Assembly: GCF_018332655.1 (NCBI RefSeq)
Contig: NZ_BOQL01000095.1
Location: forward strand, 1-64,000
Direction: 5' to 3'
Length of the DNA: 64,000 nt
From: Actinoplanes auranticolor
GTDB taxonomy: Bacteria; Actinomycetota; Actinomycetes; Mycobacteriales; Micromonosporaceae
Position 1 is the stretch's first letter; every line of letters begins with the position of its first letter. The notes under the pieces are model-generated. The model had not been told where the DNA came from. It made no database searches and saw nothing but the letters and a program-made list of their open reading frames with translations. Positions 44,598 to 52,360 of this stretch are shown here, one piece after another. The translations under genes and the position numbers were made by a program.

Positions 44598-45026
44598 ATG
44601 ACCGCGAACCTGCGCCGCACACTCCTGCTCCTGCAAGCCGCCACCGCTGTGTTCGTCGGGGCCTGGGCCGCCGCGGCGCCGGCCTTCTGGTGGCGGTCCT
44701 TCCCGGGCGCCGGCCACCACTGGCTGCCGATGCTCGGCAGCTACAACGAACACCTGGCCCGGGACGTCGGCGCGCTCTACCTGGCCCTGGCGGTTTTCAC
44801 CCTCGGTGCGGCGGCCCGGCCCGCCGACGATTTCCTGGTACGGCTGACCGCCCTCGCCTGGCTGGCCTTCTCCGTCCCGCACCTGATCTACCACCTCGGC
44901 CACCTCACCCACTACGCGCCGATCGACCAGGTCGGCAACGTGGTGACCCTGAGCCTGGTCACCCTCATCCCGGCCGTGCTGCTGGCCCCCCGCCGAGCGG
45001 CCCGCGGGGCTAGCGTGTCCCGGTGA
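44598..45026 (+). CDS. Small four-helix membrane protein of unknown function
   Basis: A 142-residue membrane protein with about four spans: LLLLQAATAVFVGAWAAAAP, VGALYLALAVFTLGAAA, LTALAWLAFSVPHLIYHLGH and VVTLSLVTLIPAVLLAP. The pattern with conserved His (PHLIYHLGHLTHY) is shared by many small actinomycete membrane proteins without known role. ATG 44598 follows AGGGG. The stop overlaps the start of the next methyltransferase (GTGA), so they form a pair. Confidence 0.75.
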   Translation: MTANLRRTLLLLQAATAVFVGAWAAAAPAFWWRSFPGAGHHWLPMLGSYNEHLARDVGALYLALAVFTLGAAARPADDFLVRLTALAWLAFSVPHLIYHLGHLTHYAPIDQVGNVVTLSLVTLIPAVLLAPRRAARGASVSR

Positions 45027-45883
45027 CCACCGACAAGTGGGCGAGCTGGCTGCTGCGGCACCGCGACGGCGGCTCGGCCGGCCTGCGCTCGCAGTTCGCC
45101 CCCCAGCTCACCGGCTTCCGCGACGGCGTCCTGGACCGGGCGGAGATCGCTCCCGGCGACACGGTCCTCGACGTCGGCACCGGCACCGGGCTGATCGGGC
45201 TGGGCGCGCTCGACCGGGTCGGACCGGCCGGCCGGGTGGTGTTCAGCGACATCTCGGAGGCGCTGCTGGACGAGTGCCGCCGGCTGGCCGACCCGGCCCG
45301 CTCCTCGTTCGTGCGGGCGGCGGCCGACGACCTGAGCCCGATCCCGGACGCGTCGGTGGACGTGGTGACGACCCGGTCGGTGCTGATCTACGTGGCCCGC
45401 AAGCCGGCGGCCTTCGCCGAGCTGCACCGGGTGCTGCGCCCGGGCGGCCGGCTGTCGGTCTTCGAGCCGATCAACAACTTCCCCGGCCGGGTGGGCCGGG
45501 ACACCCTGCTCGGCCTGGACCCGGCGCCGGTCGCCGACCTGATCGCCAAGATCCGCGCGGCCTACGCCGCGGCCGCGCCGGCGGCCGGGACGATGCTCGA
45601 CTTCGACGAACGCGACCTGGTGCGCTGGGCGGCGGAGGCGGGCTTCACCGGGGTACGGCTGGACTACCGCGCGGAGGTCGACGTACCGGGCCCGCCGATC
45701 ACCGACTGGCCCGCCGTCCGCAACACCGCGCCGAACCCGCTGGTGCCGACGTACGGGGAAGTGCTCGACACGGCGCTGACCCCGGCCGAGCGGGACCGCT
45801 TCGACGCCCACGTGCTGTCGCTGGCCGGCGCCCCGACCCGGCACACGGCGGCGACGGCCTACCTGAGCGCGACCCGGTCCTGA
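45023..45883 (+). CDS. SAM-dependent methyltransferase (UbiE-like)
   Basis: A 286-residue methyltransferase. SAM motif I is TVLDVGTGTGLIGLGALDRV, then VFSDISEALLDECRRLADPA, IPDASVDVVTTRSVLIYVAR and LHRVLRPGGRLSVFEPINNF. The C-terminal lid region is larger than in UbiE. It is coupled to the preceding small membrane protein. This is the second methyltransferase/membrane-protein pair in the window (compare 41169-42586). Acceptor unknown. Confidence 0.87.
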   Translation: MTTDKWASWLLRHRDGGSAGLRSQFAPQLTGFRDGVLDRAEIAPGDTVLDVGTGTGLIGLGALDRVGPAGRVVFSDISEALLDECRRLADPARSSFVRAAADDLSPIPDASVDVVTTRSVLIYVARKPAAFAELHRVLRPGGRLSVFEPINNFPGRVGRDTLLGLDPAPVADLIAKIRAAYAAAAPAAGTMLDFDERDLVRWAAEAGFTGVRLDYRAEVDVPGPPITDWPAVRNTAPNPLVPTYGEVLDTALTPAERDRFDAHVLSLAGAPTRHTAATAYLSATRS

Positions 45884-45946
45884 CCCGCCGGGGCGATTAG
45901 CACTTTCCGCCTGTCCGGGGGGATTCGGTGTGATTCGCTGAGCCGC

Positions 45947-47761
45947 ATGTGGATCTTCGCCCGGCGGGTGGCCGGGGCCGTCGCGGCGGTCGCCCTCGTA
46001 CCACTGTGGCCCGCCACCGGCGCGCGCGCCGAACCTGGACCGAAGGCGATCAGCGAAGCCCAGGCCGAGGTGCTCCGCCTGGCCGGCCTCGCCCCCACCC
46101 GGCCGGCCGGCCCGGCCAGCAGCCCGTCGGGCGGCCTGGCGAGCAGTCCGGCGGGCGGCCCGGCCGGCAGTCCGCCGGCGGCTGGTCCGGCGAGTGGCTG
46201 GGCTCCCGGGCCTTCCGCCGCCGAGTCCGGCCCCGGCGCCGGGCTCACCGCCGTCGGGGGCCGGCACACCTGCGCCGTCGTGCAGTACGCCGATCTCTGG
46301 TGCTGGGGCGGCAACAACCAGGGCCAGCTCGGCGACGGCGGCACCCGCGACTCGGCCCGGCCGGTGCGCGTCACCGGGACCGGCAAACTGGCCGACGCCG
46401 CCCGCCTGCTCGCCGTCCACTCGGGCAAGGTGCACACGTGCGCGCTCACCCTGGAGTACGCCGCCATGGGGCTGGTCGTCTACTGCTGGGGCGGCAACGA
46501 CGAGGGGCAGCTCGGCGACGGCAGCTTCGCCGACCGGCACCGGCCCGCGCAGGTCGCCGGCAACGCCGTGCAGGTGGTCACCGGCGCCGAGCACACCTGC
46601 GTGCTCGACGTCGAGCTGACCGTCTCCTGCTTCGGCCGCAACGACGCCGGTCAGCTGGGCTTCGGCACGCTCGGCACCAGCGAGGCCAACCCGCAGCAGG
46701 TGCCCGGGCTGACCGGCGTCATCGACCTGGCCGCCGGGGACGAGAGCACGTGCGCGCTGGAGCAGAGCGGCAAGCTCTGGTGCTGGGGTTCCGATGCGGA
46801 CGGCCGGCTCGGCGACGGCGGCGGGGCCGGTGATCCGGCGCCCAGCCCGGTCGCGGTCGGCGGGGGGCCGTACACGGAGATCAGCGTCGGGGGCCGCCAT
46901 GCCTGCGCTCTGGGCCCGAAGGGCGCGGCCTACTGCTGGGGTGCCGGCGACCGCGGGCAGCTCGGCCGGGCCGGCGACCCGTCGGCGCCGCGCCGGGTCG
47001 GCAGCCGCGCCTATACCGGCCTGCGCGCCGGTGGCGACTCCACCTGCGGGCTCACCGGCGGCGGCACGGCGTACTGCTGGGGTGCCAACGACCGCGGGCA
47101 GCTGGCGACCGGCGACACCGTCGACCGGACCGCGCCGGCGCCGGTCGACCGGACGGGCATCCGCACCTCGACGCTGGTCCGGCTGGTGCTCGGGCGGCCG
47201 GCGCCGCTCGTCGCCGATGTCTCGGTCGGCGCCGGTGGCAGCTGTGCCGTGGACATCTCGCAGGCCGTCTACTGCACCCGGGGTGGCGTGCTCAGGGCCG
47301 TACCCCTGGCTCCCGGCCCCGTCACCGGCGTGCGGGCCGCAGCGAGGTCCGGTGGTCTGCGGGTCGGCTGGGCCGCGCCGGCCACGTCGGGCGCCGACCG
47401 GATCGCGGCCTACGTCGCCGTGGCCTTCACCGGCCGGACCCTGGACGGCGGCCGGTCCTGCACCGCCCACCCGGCCCGCACCTGCACCATCACCGGCCTG
47501 ACCGGCGGTACGCGCTACTCCGTGGTGGTCGCCGCGGTCAGCCACGGCGGCGTCTCCTTCAGCGCGCTCAGCCACGGCACCCCGCGCGCGGCCGGCCCGG
47601 GACTGCCGGTCACCGGGCCGGGTCCGCTCGCCGCGGTCGGCGTCTCTCTGCTCACCGTCGGATGGGCAGTGCTGCGGGCCGGTCGTTCGGTAAGCTGCCG
47701 CAACCGGATCCGAGGTGCGGTTCCCCGCGGGCCCGGCGACGACGACGCGACGGCGCGGTGA
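45947..47761 (+). CDS. RCC1-repeat surface protein with FN3 domain and LPXTG motif
   Basis: A 604-residue protein. A signal peptide (ending near ATGARA, residue 28) precedes a Pro/Ala/Ser/Gly-rich stretch to about 100. About six RCC1 blades follow (105-455), each with HTCA-like and WCWGGNNQGQLGDG-like motifs, and with unusually regular Cys pairs (YCWGGNDEGQLGDGS, YCWGAGDRGQLG). A fibronectin type III domain lies at about 460-545 (APGPVTGVRAAARSGGLRVG). LPVTG at 553-557 and a hydrophobic stretch (LAAVGVSLLTVGWAVL) plus RAGR form a sortase signal, although the tail after it (about 27 residues) is longer than normal. It is likely wall-anchored and beta-propeller-shaped; ligand unknown. Confidence 0.85.
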   Translation: MWIFARRVAGAVAAVALVPLWPATGARAEPGPKAISEAQAEVLRLAGLAPTRPAGPASSPSGGLASSPAGGPAGSPPAAGPASGWAPGPSAAESGPGAGLTAVGGRHTCAVVQYADLWCWGGNNQGQLGDGGTRDSARPVRVTGTGKLADAARLLAVHSGKVHTCALTLEYAAMGLVVYCWGGNDEGQLGDGSFADRHRPAQVAGNAVQVVTGAEHTCVLDVELTVSCFGRNDAGQLGFGTLGTSEANPQQVPGLTGVIDLAAGDESTCALEQSGKLWCWGSDADGRLGDGGGAGDPAPSPVAVGGGPYTEISVGGRHACALGPKGAAYCWGAGDRGQLGRAGDPSAPRRVGSRAYTGLRAGGDSTCGLTGGGTAYCWGANDRGQLATGDTVDRTAPAPVDRTGIRTSTLVRLVLGRPAPLVADVSVGAGGSCAVDISQAVYCTRGGVLRAVPLAPGPVTGVRAAARSGGLRVGWAAPATSGADRIAAYVAVAFTGRTLDGGRSCTAHPARTCTITGLTGGTRYSVVVAAVSHGGVSFSALSHGTPRAAGPGLPVTGPGPLAAVGVSLLTVGWAVLRAGRSVSCRNRIRGAVPRGPGDDDATAR

Positions 47762-47785
47762 CCCGGGCCGGGACGGGAGCCATCG

Positions 47786-48265
47786 ATGGAAGAGATCGGG
47801 CTGCGCGCGGTGCGCGACGACGATCTGGACCTGCTCTACGACCAGATGCGCGATCCCGTCGCGGTGCGGATGGCCGCGTTCACCGCGGACGATCCCGACG
47901 ACCGGGCCGCCTTCGACGCGCACTTCACCCGGCTGCGCACCGACCCGGAGATCCTGATGCTGGCGATCACCGTCGACGGGGAGCTGGCCGGCACGGTGGC
48001 CAGTTTCCCGGTCGGCGAGGACACCGAGATCACCTACTGGCTGGACCGGGCGCGATGGGGGCGGGGCATCGCGACCCGCGCCGTCGAGCTGCTGCTCGAC
48101 CTGGTGCCGGTGCGGCCGATCACGGCCCGGGCGGCCAGCGACAACGCCGGCTCGCTGGCGGTGCTGCGCAAGGCCGGCTTCCGGCCGGTCGGCAAGGAGA
48201 TCGCGTATGCGACCGCCCGCGGCGAGGAGATCGAGGAGACGATCCTGCGCCTGGACGAGCCCTGA
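47786..48265 (+). CDS. GNAT family N-acetyltransferase
   Basis: A 159-residue acetyltransferase of the RimJ/RimL type: IGLRAVRDDDLDLLYDQMRD at the N-terminus, the acetyl-CoA loop WLDRARWGRGIATRAVELL and the C-terminal DNAGSLAVLRKAGFRPVGKE. Substrate unknown. It lies 24 nt after the RCC1 protein gene and may be co-transcribed. A strong hairpin follows. Confidence 0.9.
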   Translation: MEEIGLRAVRDDDLDLLYDQMRDPVAVRMAAFTADDPDDRAAFDAHFTRLRTDPEILMLAITVDGELAGTVASFPVGEDTEITYWLDRARWGRGIATRAVELLLDLVPVRPITARAASDNAGSLAVLRKAGFRPVGKEIAYATARGEEIEETILRLDEP

Positions 48266-48279
48266 CCCGGCTGACGAGA

Positions 48280-48318
48280 GATGCCGGTGCACCGCCGCAT
48301 CGGCGGGGCACCGGCATC
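48280..48318. terminator. Bidirectional hairpin terminator
   Basis: GATGCCGGTGC (48280-48290) pairs perfectly with GCACCGGCATC (48308-48318) and the interior (CCGCC-GCATC-GGCGG) can pair further. It lies between the convergent acetyltransferase and DUF3455 genes. Confidence 0.82.
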
Positions 48319-48352
48319 CGGCCCCTCGGAAAGGTTCAGTGCCTCAAGAAGG

Positions 48353-48946
48353 TCAGCTCTTCTTGAAGAAGCGGTACACGGCCTGGTACGACACGGTGGT
48401 CGTGGCGCCGGTGGTGCAGGTCGTGGCCGGGGCCACCCCACCGACCGTGGCCAGGCGCTGGATGAAGGTGACGTCACCGAAGACGCCGGGGCCGCGGCTG
48501 GCCTTCGCGGTGATGAGCAGCTGCGGGATGCTGTTGGGCGTCGCCGACGGTGCCGGCACCGGCCCGGTGCCCTCGACCAGCGAGCCGTCGTCCGGTGACT
48601 GCCAGCTCGGACCGCGGAAGTGCAGCGCCGAGGCGGCCTTGACCGGCTTCACGGAGATGCCGGTCAGCGAGGCGGCCGGCTCGATCAGGGTCCACTTGGC
48701 GTCCGTACAGCCGTAGATCTGCACGCCCTTGGCCCGGAAGACCGAGCTCAGGGTGTGGCCGGCCGGCGGGACGAGGGCGGCCGGCACGGTGGTGGCACCG
48801 CCGAGGAACCGGTCGGCCGCGCTCGCCACGGCGGCGGGAGCGGGGGCGGGCTTGTCGTCAGCGGAGGAGACGCCGGCGGAGACGCCGACGAGCGCCAGTG
48901 CGGCGGCGCCGACCCCGGCCGAGATACGGACAGTCCTGGTCTTCAA
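48353..48946 (-). CDS. Secreted DUF3455 family protein
   Basis: A 197-residue exported protein with a signal peptide (ISAGVGAAALALVGVSAGVS, cleavage near SSA). The body matches DUF3455: VFRAKGVQIYGCTDAKWTLI, HFRGPSWQSPDDGSLVEGTG, IPQLLITAKASRGPGVFGDV and IQRLATVGGVAPATTC, with the two Cys likely disulfide bonded. Its function is unknown in all relatives I know. The start is TTG 48946, supported by GGAGG at 5 nt. Confidence 0.88.
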   Translation of the reverse strand: MKTRTVRISAGVGAAALALVGVSAGVSSADDKPAPAPAAVASAADRFLGGATTVPAALVPPAGHTLSSVFRAKGVQIYGCTDAKWTLIEPAASLTGISVKPVKAASALHFRGPSWQSPDDGSLVEGTGPVPAPSATPNSIPQLLITAKASRGPGVFGDVTFIQRLATVGGVAPATTCTTGATTTVSYQAVYRFFKKS

Positions 48947-49087
48947 AGATCCTCCACAGTAGGGTGTTGCGCCCGACCCACCCTAGGGCTACCGTCCGCG
49001 ACGGTCTCTTAACTGCGGCTCAAGTCTTCCGCAGGTTTACCCCAGGAATTCGTGGAGGAAGATCGCCCGGCGCCGGGGCGCGCACGC

Positions 49088-49906
49088 TCAGTTGGTGGGG
49101 TAGAAGCCCGTCGGAAGCTCGGTGCTGTGCTTCGGGGCGCGGCCGCGCATGCGCAGCCGCAGCAACAGGCCGACGCCGAGGAAGACCAGGATCCCGCCGA
49201 CGATCAGCCCGGCCCCGAGCAGGCTGGGCGTGCCGGTGTCGTTGCCCGAGGCGGGCACCGCGGCGACGTCCACGTCCTTGTCGGTGGGCTCGGGTTCGGC
49301 GGTGGCCTCGTCGTCCGCCGACTCCTCCGGTTCGGGGGAGGACTCGCTCGGCGACGGGCTGGGCTCCGGGCTGGGCGACTTGCTCTCCTCCTGTTCCTCC
49401 CGTTCCTCCCGCTCGGCCTTGACCTCGCTGCGCGAGCTCGTCTCCTGCAGCAGCGTGCGGCCCGCGTTGAAGGCCTGCGCGCGGAAGGTGACCCGGCCCG
49501 GTTCGGCGTCGTCGTCGAAGGCGATCTGGTAGCGGGCGGTCACCGTACGGCCACGGCACAGCACGCCGGGGTCGAGCTGCACGTCGGTGATCCGGGCGGT
49601 GCCGGCGGCGACGTTCTGCACCTGGACGGGGAAGTCGCCGTCCTCGTCGCGGGCCACCTCCACCTCGTTCAGGCCGGGCCCGTCCACCTCGATGAGCAGC
49701 GACCAGCGCACCTTGACGCACCGGTTCTGCTCGCTGGTGACGACCACGGTGACCCGGCGCGCGTCGTCCCCCGCGGTGAAGGTGTCCGGCAGCTCGGTGA
49801 TGGCCACCTCGAAGCCCGGCTCGACCGCGGACGCCCGGCCGGGCATGATCAGGGTCGCGGCCGTGGCGGCCAGGATGGCGCACAGCAGAGCAGCGCGATG
49901 CCGCAC
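49088..49906 (-). CDS. Secreted, C-terminally membrane-anchored protein of unknown function
   Basis: A 272-residue protein with a signal peptide (RHRAALLCAILAATAATL, cleavage near ASA). A beta-rich extracellular domain follows (about 27-160), with TFTAGDDARRVTVVVTSEQN and two cysteines. Then come a charged coil (SEVKAEREEREEQEES), a Ser/Pro/Glu linker and a terminal membrane span (LLGAGLIVGGILVFLGVGLL) with a basic tail. ATG 49915 touches the GAGGAG ribosome site with no spacing, so I prefer GTG 49906 at 9 nt. No family recognised. Confidence 0.75.
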   Translation of the reverse strand: MRHRAALLCAILAATAATLIMPGRASAVEPGFEVAITELPDTFTAGDDARRVTVVVTSEQNRCVKVRWSLLIEVDGPGLNEVEVARDEDGDFPVQVQNVAAGTARITDVQLDPGVLCRGRTVTARYQIAFDDDAEPGRVTFRAQAFNAGRTLLQETSSRSEVKAEREEREEQEESKSPSPEPSPSPSESSPEPEESADDEATAEPEPTDKDVDVAAVPASGNDTGTPSLLGAGLIVGGILVFLGVGLLLRLRMRGRAPKHSTELPTGFYPTN

Positions 49907-50312
49907 AGCAATCATCTCCTCACGCTATGGCGTCAACGTGCACGCACGTGAGGTAGTTCGGGACAGCCGGGCGAAAGGTTCACCCCGGACCGGTGATTCC
50001 CGCCTCGATAACACTTTATTTTTGCCTTAGCCCCGGGTTTCCCAGCGGTGTCCTGCCTGGTCAGAGTACTTCTGGGCGAGATCGCTAGCATGCTCGCGCA
50101 AACTTGGCGGCAAAGAACTTCCCGAACGTTCATCCGAACCCCGGCCCCACACGTAGATGGGGGAGGGCAGGAGACCGGCTTTCACACAGGGTGAGGAAGG
50201 GCAGGCCGTCGGTACACCGGCCCGACAGTAACGAGCGCGGGGCATCCCCCACGGATGCCGGCGTCCCGACCGCCCAGGACGGACGCCGTACCGCTGCGGA
50301 GAACGAGGAGTT
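49907..50312. other. 406-bp divergent intergenic region before the redox operon
   Basis: This gap lies between the divergent anchored protein and the cytochrome b gene. It contains an AT-richer stretch (50008-50033, AACACTTTATTTTTGCCTTA) unusual for this genome, and GAACGTTC at 50122-50129, an 8-bp palindrome. No credible gene was found. It must hold the promoter of the five-gene operon starting at 50313; a specific -35/-10 pair could not be chosen with confidence. The leader could be long (over 150 nt), leaving room for RNA-level control. Confidence 0.5.
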
Positions 50313-52295
50313 ATGGCCCGGACGAAGATGAACCAGCGATCCGCCAGTCGTGTGGACGTCCCGATGAGCGCTACCGGCGGCCGAACACCGCCGTCGATGA
50401 TCACCTTCGCGGTGCTCGGCGTCTCCATCCTCGCCGCGCTCTGGGCCGCTGCGATGCTGACCCCCGCCGGTCAGAAGGCATACGTGTACGTCTTCGCGTA
50501 CACCGAGTTCTACGTGGGCGTCGTCGCGCTCGTCTCGCTCTCGATCACCATCATGGTGGGACTGGTCGCCACCGACCGGCTGGTCCTGTCGATCCGGCAA
50601 CGGGTGCTGCTGCAGTCCGCGCACCGCACCACCGGCGTGATCGCGGTCGTCGCTCTCTTCTTCCACGTCTGGACGAAGGTCGCGATGGACTACGTCAGCG
50701 TGATGGACGTGTTCGTGCCGTTCCTCGCGCCGTACAAGACGATGCTCATCGGTTTCGGCACCCTCTCCGGTTACATCATGGTGATGGTGATGTGGACCGG
50801 TATCGCCCGGTCGCGGTTCATCGGCCGGGGCAAGCCCTGGATGTGGCGGGGCATCCACGCGGTCTCGTACCTGATGTGGCCGATCGCCCTGCTGCACGGC
50901 CTCGGCGCCGGTCGCGCGGCGAAGCCGTGGGTCATCGTCTCCTACATCATCTGCATCCTGCTGGTGCTGGTCGGCCTGGCCGTGCGCCTCTCCGTGCGGC
51001 TGAACCGCCGCAAGGACTTCGCGTCGCAGGCCGGCACCGGCACCGGCAAGATCCAGCCGGTCGGCAAGCTGGTCCCCACCACGACCCCGAGCATCAAGAG
51101 CCGCGGCAAGAGCCGCCGCGACGACGCGGTCGTCGTCGACGGTTCCGCCGCCCTGGCGACCTGGTCGCCGGCCGCCCGGGCCACGGGCGCGCCGCCGCTG
51201 ACCGAGACCGCCGCCAAGCCCGTCAGTGCCAAGCCCGCGAGCGCGCCGATCAGCGTCCCGCCGGAGCCCGGGCGCCGGCCGCGCCGCGGCGTCGACGACG
51301 AGGAGCGGGTCCGCCGCCGCCGCGACTTCGACGACGCCCCCACCCAGCGGTGGGAGTTCGAGGAGGACGACCTGCCGGCGCCGCGCTCGCGTCGCTACGC
51401 AGAGGAGGACGCCCCGGCGCCCCGCCAGCGCCGCGCCGCCGAGGGTTTCGACGAGCCGACCAGCGCCATGTCGCGCCGGGCCCTCGACGAAGGGCTGCGC
51501 AGCTACGCCGACGAGGACGAGGTGCCGGTGCCGCGCGGCCGCCGGCGTGCCGACGACCCGTACGCCGAGGAGCCCCCGGCCCGCTCGCGCCGCTACGCCG
51601 GCACCGAGTTCGAGGAGGAGGCCCCGGTCGCCCGGTCCCGGCGCTACGCCGGCACCGAGTTCGAGGAGGAGGCTCCCGTCCGCGGCCGGCGCTACGCCGA
51701 GGACGAGGACATGGCCGCCCCGCGCTCCCGCCGCGTCGCCGAGGAAGACCTGCACGCGCCGCGCTCCCGCCGCGTCGTCGAGGACGATGCGCCGCGCTCC
51801 CGGCGGGTCGTCGCGGAGGAAGCCACGCGCTCCGGGCGTTTCGCCGCCGACGAGGACGTCCCGGCCCCGCGGCAGCGTCGCTACGTCGAGGACGACCGGT
51901 ACGAGGAGGCGCCGCCACCGCGGCGGCGGTCCGCCCGCTACCCGGACGACGAGCCACCGCGCCCGTCCCGCTCGTCGCGTTACGCCGACGATGGCGAGAC
52001 TGCGCCCCGGACCCGGCGCGACCGGGGCGCCGACGTCGACAGCGCCGACTCGGGACGACACAGCCGCAGTGAATTCGTGGATCTGGCCGGGGCGCCCCGC
52101 GCCGTGGCCGGTCCGGACCTGGAACCCGACGAGACGCCGACCCTGGTCGACATGGCGTCGCGCCGGGCCCGCCGGGCCACCCAGCAGGAACCAGCCCGAG
52201 CGGCGAGCCGGGGGGCTCGCCGCGGCAGCAGGGGCAGAGCGGACGAATCGGCTGACGACGTGTACTGGCGTCAGCTGCGAGGGGAAGCACAGTGA
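50313..52295 (+). CDS. Membrane cytochrome b (ferric-reductase-like fold) with a long Arg/Glu-rich tail
   Basis: A 660-residue protein. Residues about 28-230 form six membrane spans. Four histidines, H104 (LLQSAHRTT), H118 (ALFFHVW), H182 (RGIHAVSY) and H195 (IALLHGLG), lie on two spans with 14- and 13-residue spacing, the arrangement that holds two stacked haems in ferric-reductase/NOX-like cytochromes b. No FAD or NAD domain follows; the next gene supplies that function. Residues about 240-660 are low-complexity, rich in Arg, Glu, Asp and Pro, with repeated RSRRYAEED-like units and a 17-residue duplication (RYAGTEFEEEAPVARSR). It is the first gene of a coupled operon and probably moves electrons across the membrane. 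Confidence 0.8.
   Translation: MARTKMNQRSASRVDVPMSATGGRTPPSMITFAVLGVSILAALWAAAMLTPAGQKAYVYVFAYTEFYVGVVALVSLSITIMVGLVATDRLVLSIRQRVLLQSAHRTTGVIAVVALFFHVWTKVAMDYVSVMDVFVPFLAPYKTMLIGFGTLSGYIMVMVMWTGIARSRFIGRGKPWMWRGIHAVSYLMWPIALLHGLGAGRAAKPWVIVSYIICILLVLVGLAVRLSVRLNRRKDFASQAGTGTGKIQPVGKLVPTTTPSIKSRGKSRRDDAVVVDGSAALATWSPAARATGAPPLTETAAKPVSAKPASAPISVPPEPGRRPRRGVDDEERVRRRRDFDDAPTQRWEFEEDDLPAPRSRRYAEEDAPAPRQRRAAEGFDEPTSAMSRRALDEGLRSYADEDEVPVPRGRRRADDPYAEEPPARSRRYAGTEFEEEAPVARSRRYAGTEFEEEAPVRGRRYAEDEDMAAPRSRRVAEEDLHAPRSRRVVEDDAPRSRRVVAEEATRSGRFAADEDVPAPRQRRYVEDDRYEEAPPPRRRSARYPDDEPPRPSRSSRYADDGETAPRTRRDRGADVDSADSGRHSRSEFVDLAGAPRAVAGPDLEPDETPTLVDMASRRARRATQQEPARAASRGARRGSRGRADESADDVYWRQLRGEAQ
51591..51692 (+). 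repeat. 51-nt tandem duplication within the cytochrome b tail
   Basis: CGCTACGCCGGCACCGAGTT... begins at 51591 and again at 51642, encoding RYAGTEFEEEAPVARSR and then the same start with slight change. Shorter RRYA/RRV units recur over 51380-52000. Such repeats imply a flexible tail evolving by slippage. Confidence 0.8.
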
Positions 52296-52360
52296 CTGAG
52301 CGCGCCATCGACCGGATCGCCCGCCCCGGCGATGCCACCCGCAGCGGGGCATCGTCTTGA
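52292..52360 (+). CDS. Possible 22-residue coupling peptide between cytochrome b and the NuoF-like gene
   Basis: GTG 52292 overlaps the cytochrome b stop (GTGA) and follows GAGGGGA at about 6 nt. The frame reads VTERAIDRIARPGDATRSG and stops at TGA 52358-52360, which overlaps the TTG start of the next gene (TTGA). It may be a genuine coupling peptide. It may also be the true N-terminus of the next protein, separated by a one-base frame error. The sequence alone does not decide. Confidence 0.4.
   Translation: MTERAIDRIARPGDATRSGASS

Noticed and set aside
44912..48292. Very long open frame on the minus strand (over 1100 codons)
   Set aside because: It runs opposite to well-supported genes (methyltransferase, RCC1 protein, GNAT), shows only Arg/Gly/Ala/Pro-rich text and no domain; a GC-bias artefact.
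49088..49130. ELPTG near the C-terminus as a sortase signal
   Set aside because: It lies after the membrane span on the cytoplasmic side and is followed by only five residues.
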